Shown: in pieces, positions 11,000 to 21,839 of the stretch | Position numbering within the stretch: position 1 is the first letter of the stretch | Layout of the letters: each line of letters starts with the position of its first letter | Assembly (NCBI RefSeq): GCF_027580225.2 | Contig: NC_073358.2 | Span: forward strand, 29,972,501 to 30,036,500 | Origin: Misgurnus anguillicaudatus | Taxonomy: Eukaryota > Chordata > Actinopteri > Cypriniformes > Cobitidae | Length of the DNA: 64,000 nucleotides | Direction: 5' to 3' | Notes under the pieces: generated by a model | Told to the model about the DNA's origin: nothing | What the model saw: the letters and a program-made list of their open reading frames with translations, nothing else | Database searches by the model: none | Made by a program: the position numbers and the translations under genes

Positions 11000-12580
11000 T
11001 ACCCAGCCAACATGGGTATATAGGGCCCATATGGGTATGAACTGGGCTGAAAAATGGGCCCTATATAGGATTGTCCGCGGGTTCCATAATGGCCTCATGC
11101 CAGTTGCCCACATGGATTTCATGCAGGATGGCACTTGCTACTAGGTGGGCCCCACCTGGGCAACATGCACGACACCCATATTGGGCCCAGATTTGAGTTT
11201 TATATGGGTACTACATAGGGACAACATGGTCATGAAGTATGGGTTGTAAGTGGGATTGTCCACGGGTTCCATATTTGCCCCTTGTCAATTACCCATGTAG
11301 GTTATCTGTAGGATTCCACTGGGTGTTTGGTGGGCCCCAATTGGGCAATATGCATAATGCCCATGTTGGGCCCAGATTTGAGTTTTATGTGGGTACTACA
11401 TAGGGACAACATGGTCATGAAATATGGGTTGTAAGTGGGATTGTCCGCTGGTTCCATGTTTGCCCCTTGTCAATTACCCATGTAGGTTATCTGTAGGATT
11501 CCACTGGGTGTTTGGTGGGCCCCAATTGGGCAATATGCATAATGCCCATGTTGGGCCCAGATTTAAGTTTTATGTGGGTACTACATGGGGACAACATGGT
11601 CATGAAATATGGGTTGTAAGTGGGATTGTCCACAGGTTCCATATTTGCCCCTTGTCAATTACCCATGTAGGTTATCTGTAGGATTCCACTGGGTGTTTGG
11701 TGGGCCCCAATTGGGCAATATGCATAATGCCCATGTTGGGCCCAGATTTGAGTTTTATGTGGGTACTACATAGGGACAACATGGTCATGAAATATGGGTT
11801 GTAAGTGGGATTGTCCGCGGGTTCCATGTTTGCCCCTTGTCAATTACCCATGTAGGTTATCTGTAGGATTCCACTGGGTGTTTGGTGGGCCCCAATTGGG
11901 CAATATGCATAATGCCCATGTTGGGCCCAGATTTGAGTTTTATGTGGGTACTACATGGGGACAACATGGTCATGAAATATGGGTTGTAAGTGGGATTGTC
12001 CGCGGGTTCCATGTTTGCCCCTTGTCAATTACCCATGTAGGTTATCTGTAGGATTCCACTGGGTGTTTGGTGGGCCCCAATTTAATGCCCATGTTGGGCC
12101 CAGATTTGAGTTTTATGTGGGTACTACATGGGGACAACATGGTCATGAAATATGGGTTGTAAGTGGGATTGTCCGCGGGTTCCATGTTTGCCCCTTGTCA
12201 ATTACCCATGTAGGTTATCTGCAGGATTTCACTGGGTGTTTGGTGGGCCCCAATTGGGCAATATGCATAATGCCCATGTTGGGCCCAGATTTGAGTTTTA
12301 TGTGGGTACTACATAGGGACAACATGGTCATGAAATATGGGTTGTAAGTGAGATTGTCCGTGGGTTCCATGTTTGCCCCTTGTCAATTGCCCATGTAGGT
12401 TATATGCAGGATTTTACTCGGTTTTAAGGTAGTTCCCAAATGTACAACATAAGCAAAACCCATCTGGGACCCATCTTACAGCTCTAAATGGGTGCTACAC
12501 GAAGACTACCTGATCTAAAATCTGGGTTGCTGGTGGGATTGTATGCGTTTCTGCTACATCTACATGAGTTTCAGCTTTGA
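11000..12580 (+). repeat. Tandem array 1, 185-bp units (GGGCCC/ATGGG-rich)
   Basis: The left edge is TACCCAGCCAACATG (11000-11014), followed by a divergent first unit. Near-identical units then start at 11146, 11331, 11516, 11701, 11886, 12071 and 12244. Spacing is exactly 185 bp except for one 173-bp unit with a 12-bp deletion after 12080. Each unit contains TGGGCCCCAATTGGGCAATA, TTGGGCCCAGATTTGAG and a run ending CTGGGTGTTTGG. The last units decay towards 12580. Because 185 is not a multiple of three, frames through it close quickly and it is not a coding repeat. The same 15-mer ends array 2 in reverse orientation. Confidence 0.9.
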
Positions 12581-13161
12581 AAAGCTGTGGCAGAGGTTAA
12601 ACCAAAAAAATTAAAATGTTAGTCTGAACTTGCATTAAACTACACAAGAAAAACTTTTTGAGTCTGTTACCATAAATACATTTGTTGCAGAATTGATCAA
12701 ACTTTCAGAATAGGAAGTTGTGAACCAAAGAATCATACAACCCCCTTGACTATATTTAGACAAAAAATACCCCAAAAGACACAATTCACAACAAAAGGTA
12801 CAGCAAAATATAGATTTCTTTAAAATTATAACTATAAATCCTAGGTCAGCAGCTAGTAAATACAATAACTATAGTTAGGCTGTAATTAATTTGTTGCAGG
12901 TAAATACATTATTTTAGTAAACTGCATATTCAATAAGACATATCCAGTGTTATCCAGTTAGCGTATTGTAATGAGAGGAGTGTGATGACGCCCTGTATTA
13001 ACAGGGCAGAAAGAAGTAAAGCACACAGTGACACTGAAATCCTTTCAAATTCCATTTTTATTTAACTAACCATCATGCCACATTTGTTACAATGGCACAA
13101 AACTATTTTAGAACCTTTTAGAGTCTTGAGTGTTTTGAAAAGAAGTATGTCCTTCAAGAAA
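12581..13161. other. No gene recognised
   Basis: AT-rich spacer between array 1 and the Tc1 copy. A small hairpin GCCCTGTATTAACAGGGC lies near 12989-13006. Confidence 0.45.
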
Positions 13162-13384
13162 TACAGTAACAAGATAAAGTATATTAACCTTTTGGAATTT
13201 CATAGCTTTCTAAATAAATTTGTCATAAAATGTGATCTGGTCTTCATCAAGTCAAGGGTATTGACAAACATAATGGTTCTAAAAAAACAAAACAATAAAG
13301 ACATGAAAGAACAGAATTATTTAAGAACAACCTAAAAACTCATAGTGCTTGTGAAAAAAGTATGTGAACTTTTAAGCGAACGAG

Positions 13385-15110
13385 ACCTCGAAAAAGCAAA
13401 ATGGAGTCAGGTTTTATCACACCTGGAGTCTCTTTAAGATAATGTATTTGGAGGTGTGGACTACAGCTACTTTAAAGTTTACTTTTGGAGTTCATTTTTT
13501 TATATGGGCCATGCCTCACCAAAAAGAGCTATCAAAAGAGCTTTAATCAAGAATTGTTGCTTTACATGGAGCTCGAAAGGGTTAAAAGTTATGTCAAAGA
13601 CTGTAGAAATTCACCAGTCTACAGACATACAATCTACAAATGGAGATGCTTTGGGACTGTTGCTACTCTACCAAGAGATGGACACCCAGTCAAAATGACA
13701 CTAAGAGCACCACGAAGACTCATTAAAGGAATAGTCTACTCATTTTCAATATTAAAATATGTTATTACCTTAACTAAGAATTGTTGATACATCCCTCTAT
13801 CATCTGTGTGCGTGCACGTAAGCGCTGGAGCGCGCTGCGACGCTTCGATAGCATTTAGCTTAGCCCCATTCATTCAATGGTACCATTTAGAGATAAAGTT
13901 AGAAGTGACCAAACACATCAACGTTTTTCCTATTTAAGAGGAGTAGTTAAACGAGCAAGTTTGGTGGTACAAAATAAAACGTAGCGCTTTTCAAGCGGAT
14001 TTAAAAGAGGAACTATATTTTATGGCGTAATAGCACTTTTGGGAGTACTTCGACTCGGCGCAGTAACACCCTCCCTCTCCCATTATGAGAGTGAGAAGGG
14101 GAGCGGACTTTTCAGGCGAGTCGAAGTCCTCCCAAAAGTGCTATTACGCCATAAAATATAGTTCCTCTTTTAAATCCGCTTAGAAAAGCGCTACGTTTTA
14201 TTTTGTACCACCAAACTTGCTCGTTTAACTACTCCTCTTAAATAGGAAAAACGTTGATGTGTTTGGTCACTTCTAACTTTATCTCTAAATGGTAGCATCG
14301 AATGAATGGGGCCAAGCTAAATGCTATCGAAGTGTCGCAGCGCGCTCCAGCGCCCACGCGCACGCACACAGACGACAGAGGGATGCATCAACAATTCTTA
14401 GTTAAGGTAATAACATATTTTAATATTGAAAATGAGTAGACTATTCCTTTAATGAGGTATAGAAACAACCCAGAATGACAGGCAAAGATTTGAAGGCATT
14501 ATTGGAACTCTCTGTATTTGAGTCTACAACACGTAAAACACTGAACAAGCAGTGTATTCACGGCAGGACGCCAAAGGAAGTCACTAATTACAGTACTAAA
14601 AAGAACATTGCTGCACGCCTGAAATCTGCAAAAGAACAAATTGACATTCCAACAGTGGTATTTGGCAAAATGTTTTGTGGACTAATGAAACGAAGATTGA
14701 ACTATTTGGAAAAACACACAGCACTACATCTGGCATAGAAAGGGCACGCAATATCATTATGAAAACATCATCCCAACTGTAAAGTATTATGGAGAAGACC
14801 TGTTGATTTGGGCCTGCTTTGCTGCATCAGGGTATGGCCAGCTTGCAATCATTGAGGGGAAGATAAATTCCCAAGTTTATCAGACAATTCTTCAGGATAA
14901 TGTGTGAATGTCTGTAGGAGGAATGTCTGGGTGATGCAACAGGACAAAGACCCAAAACACCGGAGCAAGTCCAGAGGAGAATGGCTTCAGAAAAACAAAA
15001 TCCGCCTTTTGGAGTGGCCAAGTCAAAGCCCAGACCTCAACACAATAGAGATTTTATGGATTGACTTGAAGAACGGCATACACATGAGACGTCCAAATAT
15101 TAAAGCGTGA
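13385..15110 (+). pseudogene. Tc1-family DD34E transposase, broken
   Basis: Encodes remnants of a Tc1 transposase, which cuts and pastes the element at TA sites. The N-terminal DNA-binding part lies at about 13385-13720 in changing frames. A palindromic MITE follows, then the catalytic part at 14475-15110. Catalytic landmarks are visible. The first acidic motif reads W-T-N-E-T at 14678-14692, so the catalytic Asp has become Asn (codon AAT at 14684). The second Asp is in QQDKDPKH (codon at 14943). The Glu is in SPDLNTIEILW (codon at 15048), exactly 35 codons after the Asp, giving the DD34E spacing. Frameshifts and stops separate the blocks, and the product cannot be functional. Confidence 0.85.
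13727..14448. mobile_element. 722-bp near-perfect palindrome (TTAA MITE) inside Tc1
   Basis: The two arms (about 13727-14055 and 14120-14448) are inverted copies with only scattered mismatches. They start AGGAATAGTCTACTCATTTT and are separated by a loop of about 65 bp. TTAA flanks both sides (13723-13726 and 14449-14452). Its insertion splits the Tc1 transposase frame, so it is younger than the Tc1 copy. The high arm identity compared with the 443-1309 element suggests a recent origin or homogenisation by gene conversion. A diverged half-copy lies at 21100-21290. Confidence 0.88.
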
Positions 15111-15465
15111 GCGCTCTTTTGCTGTTAACTGTCATATTAGCAGAAACTTTAAAAAGAGGGCGTTTACTGTGACCTTGTTTGAGGGTGAGAGGTGCACAAA
15201 CACGCAGGAGAGAGTGAGAGAGTCCGGTTCTTCAAAGCACTGTAAACTTCCCTCACCACACTGTAAGGCCTGCCTCTCCCCTCATTCGATTGGAAAATGG
15301 AAAGACGCGAATGACGTCGTGCGCTTTTCCGCTCTCAGCGCTCCTTCAAAAGCGAGTGCTGCGACTGGCAGCAAAAACCGCAAGCCGTTCGGCACGCATA
15401 AACGCTCCCTGCCCAAAAAATATCATTCAAAAAAAGGCGCCTGCAACTTCCATAAACACGTTTGA
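15108..15465. other. Unclassified GC-richer block inserted in Tc1
   Basis: The Tc1 3' region should follow directly after the LKN-G-I-H motif, but about 360 bp of unrelated CpG-richer sequence comes first, containing GCGAATGACGTCGTGCGC. The Tc1 tail resumes near GTTGGCCACTAAGTGTG (15470). No terminal repeat or duplication was identified at its ends. The two frames through it (15169-15481) overlap each other and have no recognisable product. Confidence 0.45.
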
Positions 15466-16060
15466 TGTGGTTGGCCACTAAGTGTGTTCAATAAAGACAT
15501 AAAAGATCAGAAGTTGTGTTATTTTTTTAGACACATTATGTTAGATGGAAATCAGATCACATTTTATGAAAAAATTATTTAAAAAAAATGAAAATCTAAA
15601 AGATTCACATTTTTCCTTGCCACCATATATAGTATAAGGAGGTACGTACTTTGATAAGTATATTGCGAATACAATTAGAAAAAAAATTATATTTAAAGGG
15701 CCCATAGCATGAAAACCTGGTAAAATGTTCGCTGCAAGCATGTCAAAAATAGGTAATATAAATGTGGCTCCCCTTGTGATATCAGAAGGGGATCTTATTA
15801 TAATAATAACACTCCTTAATCTGCACTATCCAAACATGGCACTGCCATTTAGTGCAGAGAGTGAGAAAAAATAATTGACAGAACAACTGAGTTTCAATTT
15901 CAACAAACCACCATCATTGTGATCTGTGTTTGCATTTTAAAGGACACGTTTAAAGGACGCAGTTTTGCTTGGACCTACAAAGTGGCAATTTCAATTTGCT
16001 ATAACAAATTATCTATATATACGATATTTTGAGCTAGAGTTTCATATATGTACTCTGGAG

Positions 16061-17396
16061 CAGTGTTGGTCAAGTTACTTGGAAAAAGTAATTAGTTACT
16101 GATTACTGATTACTTCCCTAAGAAAGTAATCCCGTTACTTTACTGATTACTTATTTTCAAAAGTAATTAGTTACTTTACTAGTTACTTTACTAATTACTT
16201 TTCAAAAACATGATGCACGACCTGAATATGCTACACAGTATAAAGCAATAGGGCCCGGTTGCATAAAGCACCTTAAGTGTAATGTTCCCTTAAATTCACC
16301 CTTATATTTCATTTAAACTTAAGGTTGCAAAAAAAACCTTAAGCTTTTTCTGTTGCATCTCCATGGCAACAATAGTATTTTATAAACCTGGGTCACTGTC
16401 GTGAAACATTTAACGATTACCCTTACCTAAGAGAACCATTTAAGGGATTATACTGTATGCAACACCTTTAAATTATTATCTTACTGTAGTTAAAGGGAAT
16501 TTACCCCTTAAGTGTGGGCCAAGACCTTTCTGCATAGTTCTATTCTTTCTGCATCCATCATCTAAAATTGAATCAAATTAAACATTCTCTGTTTTAACCT
16601 CTCGACACGCACTTATTCGTTTTTTTAAGCCTGCTAACATTAATAATATTAATATCAACATTAATATACATCGTTTAAAATGTCTACGGGTTTAGCATCA
16701 GTGTATGGTCTCTGTTTTGAGATACATATCATATCATGTAGTAAGTTATTTTGTTACAGAAGTCCAGATGACAACATGCAAAATATAAACTGGACTTCTT
16801 ACCTTATAACGATCGCGAGTTGAATCCGGTCTGTTTCAGATGTGTGAATAACCCATAAAATTCATCAAATGACAACTTTTGTCCACAAATGCGTATAATC
16901 CATGAAATATAGTCTGTTGTTTACATCAGATTTCGCGTGAACATGTATGAGATGGAGCCGCAGCGGTCACGTCAGCTTGTCCACAAATGCGTATAATCCA
17001 TGAAATACAGATATATAGTCCGTTGTTTTACATCAGATTTCGCGTGAACGTGTATGAGATGGAGCCGCAGCGGTCATGTCAGCTGGGGGTTCAGGGATAT
17101 TTTCAGTAAGTTTCACATTACTGAGCCGGCTTGCTAGGTGTTTGCTTAGATTTGAGGTGGAATCTTTCGCGGCGCTCATACGTCATTGTCACTCGACTCG
17201 CGTCACGACACGAGAGAGTCTCACGAAACAAAATCAAGATTAAAAAAATAACGCAGTAACGCAGCCTGCTAACGGGGAAGTAACAGTAATCTAATTACTG
17301 GTTTTGCAATTGTAATCCCCTACTTTACTCGTTACTTGAAAAAAGTAATCGGATTACAGTAACGCGTTACTTCTAACGCGTTACTGCCCATCACTG
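16061..17396. mobile_element. hAT transposon, CAGTGTTGGTCAAGTTACTT ends
   Basis: A perfect 8-bp duplication CTCTGGAG (16053-16060 and 17397-17404) brackets ends CAGTGTTGGTCAAG and the complement of CAGTGATGGGCAGTAAC. Both subterminal zones are rich in GTAATTAGTTACT and TAACGCGTTAC words. There is no transposase frame. The segment near 16250-16530 (GGGCCCGGTTGCATAAAGC...) looks like a further foreign fragment, but only one end was found. A duplicated 100-bp block lies at 16881-17083. Confidence 0.88.
16881..17083. repeat. Two-copy tandem duplication, about 100 bp
   Basis: Copy 1 (16881-16978) and copy 2 (16979-17083) both start GTCCACAAATGCGTATAATC and run through CATCAGATTTCGCGTGAAC to CGTCAGCT / TGTCAGCT. 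Copy 2 has a small insertion near 17010-17017. Confidence 0.85.
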
Positions 17397-17604
17397 CTCT
17401 GGAGACACCAAAGATTTATTTTACATCTTAAAGGGGCCATTTCACAAGACCCCTTTAAGATGCCAAACAAATCTTTGGTGTCCCCAGAGCACAAATGTGA
17501 AGTTCTAGCTCAAAATACCACATAAATAATTTATTACAGCACGCTAAAACAGCGACTTTGTAGGTGTGTGCAAAAATGTGCTGTTTTGGGTGTGTCCTTT
17601 AAAA

Positions 17605-20478
17605 TAGGGGTGCACCGAAATTTCGGTCGCCGAAATTTTCGGTCAAAAATGGCATTATCTGTTTCGGCCGAAATAAAAAATCCAGCCGAAAAAGTCAACC
17701 GAAAATGAATGTTAACTGCGCCCCTCCCATCCGTGCACTAGCGCTTGGGTTTCACTCACGGTGATCAGTCGTCACCCACCCCTCCCCTTCGTGCTCAAGC
17801 AGGTTTCACTCACGGTCGAGCTGTTTGCACGCGTCTGCAAAGATTAAGCATGTCTTGATGTGTAAACTTTAGAGAGAGTCGCGCTAATGTGTCTCATACT
17901 GTAATCCATTAACATACATTCGGCGAATAAAGCAACGAAACACAACGTAACGTTTTTATGTGGAGCGACTGTTGCGCTGTTTGGGATCCACCCTCGTTCT
18001 CTATGTGTGCGCGCGCGTTTAATAGTGCACATACGAGAGAAACGCGTTTAAAAAAAAAAACAAGCAAACATAAAATCTTTCTGTTATTGCCAGGGCACAT
18101 ATAAACAAAATTATCTCCACAGTATTATTTTTCTAATAAAAACATTTGTTTATGTCTTAAGTGTATGTATAGATTACAGTCAGATTAACCTACTTAAGTC
18201 TGTGTCATTAATGTTAATCAAACAACCCACACAGCAAAATCCCCGGTGTTAAATAAACACTGTGGGTGTATATATAATCCACTCCGAGATGTGTGTGTAT
18301 AAAGACTGGTGTCAAAATTTAACACTGAAGCAGTGTTGAAGTTAATGAGATAATGAATTGATGATTAAGACATTAATGGTGAACACCTGCTGGTCATTCT
18401 GTGTCAAATCAACCTTAATTTTCCTGGATTTTTTTTTTTTTTGGAGAAAGTAATGCTAAAATTATGAAGAAAGACAAAATGCAATAGATGAATACAGCGA
18501 AATCGCCAGTATTATATGAACATTGTTGGGAGTATGACTCCAAAAGCTGCAATCTTGCACGTTTGCCTCTCTATCATCATCTCTGTTAAAAAAACTAAAA
18601 TTATAACTTGCAGCGTTATTTTCTAAACCGGGATGATAAATTTAACTTCTAAACAGCTGTCAGAACAAAATACAAGTGCTCAACTATTCCAGCATCCACA
18701 CACGTGATTTAGTAGACAAATCTTCTTTCTGACGTGATGTAATCACAGAATGTATCACATTAAATCTTAAGTTTGTGTTTCTTATGGGTTCATTTGAAGT
18801 CACCATTATTGTAATTAACGTTTCCTTTAGTTAGACATTTTTCCTTTGACCTTCACTAAACTAATTTTCCTCTTTTAGCAATTGTTATATTGTTTTATTA
18901 AGAATGTTTGTTCATTGCTTAATGTAGAGGGAAAACTTTTCATAGCATCTGAGATTGGTTATTTATTTTATTCTTTACCAATCATTAAAACATTTGAGCA
19001 TAAATAAGTGATAAAGACAACAATGCAAATACAAACATGCTCTATGAATGACACTGTTCTGTAAGACTGCTGTAATGCTTTAGTTTTTTTTTAGTTTTTT
19101 TTTTTGCTTAAGAGAGACATCATAACTTCTGATACAAATCTCAACAAGGGTGACAGTAAATGGTAAGAAATTTGCACAATTTTGTCATGTCACAATGCAT
19201 GATGGGAGTTATGAATGAGTTTTATACAATCCTGGTACCCAGCATGCATTGCGGCATGAAGCTTTGTTGTTGATTGTCACCATGATTGTGTTTTATAGGC
19301 TGATTGTTGATGTCTCCGTGTGTCTGACTGACACCACAAATTAGATTTCGGTGAAAAATATTAACTCTTAAGGCTATATGGATTTCATGGGGTGGACCAA
19401 ATATAAAATTAAACACGTATATACAGTGATTATTTTTTTGTATGAGATCATTGAATCACAACACTTATGTTTTCATAATAATTAACATAGTAACAGTTAT
19501 AGACTTCATTTCTCTCATCTTTCTCTGCTCTAACAGAAGTGTTTAATTAACACACTTCCACAATGAGCAGAAAAAAACTAACAATAAACTTCAAGACCCA
19601 AGTACCCAACTAAAGGAAACACTAATCGGAGCAATGGTGACTAACTTTATTAACCAGATTTACAGCAGTTGTATCGAAGTTAAACTTATCATCCATGTAA
19701 CTCTGCAAGCAAGTTGTGGTTTTGGTTTTCAAACAGAGATGATGATAGTGTTTATTTAACTGTGGGGATTTCATCTATAACATTTAAATATTTTGTCTTT
19801 CTGCATTATTTGAGTATTACTTTATCCAGAAAAAGAGTCATCAAAATAAAAAATTAAAGACAGGGAAAATTCTAAAATTAAGGTTGATTTGGCACGGGGT
19901 GACCAGCGGGTGTTCGCCGTTGATGTCTTGATCATCGCTTCATTGTCTCATTGACTTCAGCACTGCTTCGGTGTTGAATTTTGACACCGGTCTTTGTGCG
20001 CACCCATCTGGGGGTGGATTATATATACACCCACAGTGTTTATTTAACACCGGGGATTTTGCTGTGCATGACAAAGAGACAAATAGCTCTAAAAATAATA
20101 ATACATTTAATTTATTGTGTTATGATTCATTTAATTTGATTTCTGTACCTAATGCTAATTTCAGACCTTATTAATGTACAACTTTGTTCTTTTTTGTAAA
20201 TGTTTGCAATTTCTTTATTGTTTATTAGATTTTTTCCCACCTGCTTTTTGCTGATCCGAAAAATAATCTGATCTGTGCCTCAAAAACTGTAATGTGATCC
20301 GAACTGTGAGGTTTTTTTTTATCCATCACACACCCCTAGTAAAGTTAGTACACAGTGATAGCCATAAATGCAATTGTACTTATAATTGGCATAATAATTT
20401 CTTTAGGTGTTTCGGTTTTTCGGCCTTGGTTTCCTTTTTTCGGTTTTGGCCAAGAATTTTCATTTCGGTGCATCCCTA
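17605..20478. mobile_element. hAT transposon, TAGGGGTGCACCGAAATTTC ends
   Basis: The 8-bp duplication CTTTAAAA (17597-17604 and 20479-20486) is perfect. The ends TAGGGGTGCACCGAAATTTC and the complement of TAGGGATGCACCGAAATGAA are inverted repeats. The inner flanks repeat the palindromic words TTTCGGCCGAAA and CGGTTTTGGCC. No intact transposase frame is present. It carries a long-TIR insertion at 18230-20066, without which it would be about 1.0 kb. A stretch near 20230-20310 (GCTGATCCGAAAAATAATC) resembles 54985-55050. Confidence 0.87.
18230..20066. mobile_element. Element with about 200-bp terminal inverted repeats, CACAG...CTGTG
   Basis: The left end (18230-18420) and right end (about 19865-20066) are inverted copies. 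They run from CACAGCAAAATCCCCGGTGT through ATATATAATCCAC, TGTCAAAATTTAACAC and GTTGAAGT to AAATCAACCTTAATTTT. The 1.4-kb core is AT-rich with no transposase frame. A CA on each side might be a 2-bp duplication. CACAG ends with a 2-3 bp duplication would suit an EnSpm/CACTA-type element, but the long terminal repeat is unusual for a small derivative and the class is open. Confidence 0.78.
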
Positions 20479-20859
20479 CTTTAAAATGCAAATGAGCTGA
20501 TGAAATTCAAACACTGATAAAAATGATGGTGGTTTGTTGAAACTAAAACCCAATTGTGCTGTGAATTTTTTTCTCTGTCTCTCCCTCTCTGCACTAAATG
20601 GCAGCGCCGCGGTTGAACAGCGCAGATCAAGGCGTGGTATCACCACAATAAGAGCTCCTTATGACATCACAAGGAGAGCCAAATCTCAACTACCTATTTT
20701 TTCACATGCTTGCAGAGAATGGAAGTTACTGGGTTGATCTTTTTCACATTTTCTAGGTTGATAGAAGCACTGGGGACCCAATTGTAGTACTTAAACATGG
20801 AAAAAGTCAGATTTTCATGCTATGGCCCCTTTACAAAATTAGTGAAATGGGGCCCTTAA

Positions 20860-21305
20860 AAGTAAATGAAAGTAAGATAATTACAAACACAGTTTTTCAA
20901 TATTTTACTATGTTCTTCCATCAACTTAGCCGAATAAATACATATCTCTCTTTTCTCAATGCGTACACTTAAACTTAACTTGATATTTCGCAGAGTCTGC
21001 TCAATGTACTAACATTAGTACAGGCATGTTGGTTATGTTGACTGTAGTTTAAGCAAGAGGGGGAGTAGTCAGGAGTGATGATGTTACTGTGCCCAAGGTC
21101 GAGTGCTACAAACTAAGTGCTCTTCCGCCATACAATATAGTTATATTTTTTACCATACTTCCTCGTGTAACTACTCATGTAACAGTCTTTGAATAGGGAA
21201 AACATGGAAGTGTTTGGTGGCTATTAAATTCATCCCTGTTTGGATCCTAATGAATGAATGGTGCTTGGCTAAATGCTAACACATTCACGCCACACTTTAC
21301 AACAA
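20860..21305. other. Spacer with a diverged half-copy of the 13727 palindrome family
   Basis: Within about 21100-21290 the order CTCTTCCGCCATACAATATAG, GTAACTACTC, AATAGGGAAAACATGGAAGTG and AATGAATGGTGCTTGGCTAA follows the right arm of the element at 13727-14448 with many substitutions. The rest is featureless. Confidence 0.5.
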
Positions 21306-21309
21306 ATAA

Positions 21310-21546
21310 AGGCAGGGTGCATGAAAGCCAATGTTGATATTTGAAATCATCTAAACAAACACACCCTTACCCTAATAGAATAATAGAATCTGGACCTTCT
21401 TTTGATAGACCCGCCCCACACATACGCAACCCAGGCAACGATGTCATTTAGTAGACATGCTGCTAATTGGCTCCAAGTGTGTTTTGATAGTCGGCCTGTC
21501 TCCCTTTTCCAAAACGTTTTTTTTTTAGAAATTGTGCACCCCACCT
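21310..21546. mobile_element. TTAA MITE, AGGYRGGGTGCATGA ends
   Basis: The left end AGGCAGGGTGCATGA follows ATAA (eroded TTAA). The right end is the complement of AGGTGGGGTGCACAAT and is followed by intact TTAA (21547-21550). At 237 bp without a frame, it matches the form of the other AGG-ended TTAA elements here. Confidence 0.7.
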
Positions 21547-21698
21547 TTAAGTGCACACATTGAGAAAAGAGAGGTCTGCACCAATTCATCCAAGTTGAGG
21601 GAAGAACATGGTAAACATTGAAAAATGATTGTGTTTTCCTTTAAGAAAAATTAAAGAACTACAACAGTTCAAATCAACAACTGTAGTTTTAACCTTTC

Positions 21699-21835
21699 TC
21701 AAACAGACATCCTTTTCTGCATTCTTGATGCTCTCTGTCCTCCTCTGTCCCTTGCCCCAGTAAACCATTTTAGCAGTGCCTTCTCAGCTTCTTGCTGGTT
21801 GACCTTGGACATCAGGGCGTTGTTCTTAAGAGCAT
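21699..21835 (-). CDS. Candidate terminal coding exon, product unknown
   Basis: On the minus strand the sequence TTTATTTGGTTTTGCAG, a good polypyrimidine tract and splice acceptor, precedes an exon starting ATGCTCTTAAG. The exon stays open for 44 codons after completing a split codon (it begins in phase 1) and ends in TGA at 21699-21701. The peptide (ALKNNALMSKVNQQEAEKAL, then LKWFTGARDRGGQR) is helical, charged and not repetitive. It ends in a basic tail. It looks like the C-terminus of a soluble coiled-coil protein, but I do not recognise the family. The preceding exon must end with a single G of an Asp or similar codon, and no such exon was found nearby. Confidence 0.45.
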
Positions 21836-21839
21836 CTGC

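Larger units (their letters stand above)
13164..15625 (+). mobile_element. Tc1-like transposon, dead copy with two insertions
   Basis: TA lies at both ends (13162-13163 and 15626-15627). The left end CAGTAACAAGATAAAGTATA and the right end (complement about TGGTGGCAAGGAAAAATGTG) are eroded inverted repeats. The inverted zone is long: ATAAAATGTGATCTGGTCTT near 13222 has a counterpart AATCAGATCACATTTTATGA near 15550. A Tc1-type transposase relic lies between (see 13385-15110). A 722-bp palindrome (13727-14448) and an unclassified block (about 15108-15465) interrupt it. Without these the element would be close to the usual 1.4-1.6 kb of Tc1. Confidence 0.85.
17432..20830 (-). mobile_element. AGGGGCCATRGCATGAAAA family, copy 4 (reverse orientation)
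   Basis: Reads as the reverse complement of copy 1, starting AGGGGCCATTTCACAAGAC after TTAA (17428-17431) and ending TTTCATGCTATGGCCCCT before TTAC (20831-20834, an eroded TTAA). It is inserted inside copy 3 of its own family. A hAT element (17605-20478) interrupts it between the TGTCCTTTAAAA and CTTTAAAATGCAAATGAGC stretches. Confidence 0.82.
15697..20855 (+). mobile_element. AGGGGCCATRGCATGAAAA family, copy 3 (outer shell of the nest)
   Basis: It begins AGGGCCCATAGCATGAAAA after TTAA (15693-15696) and ends GGGGCCC before TTAA (20856-20859). The body is split into three visible parts: 15697-16060, 17397-17431 and 20835-20855. The first gap is a hAT element (16061-17396). The second is an opposite-strand copy of the same family (17432-20830), inserted in an internal TTAA (the CATCTTAAAAAAG site seen in copy 1 near 5199). 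Joining the three parts reproduces the layout of copy 1. Confidence 0.8.

Noticed and set aside
11424..12347. Repeated frames (MGCKWDCPRV...) across array 1
   Set aside because: Same reason: the 185-bp unit is not a multiple of three and the frames close after one to two units.
16248..16530. GGGCCCGGTTGCATAAAGC segment as a separate nested MITE
   Set aside because: Only one terminus could be recognised. No inverted partner or duplication inside the hAT element.
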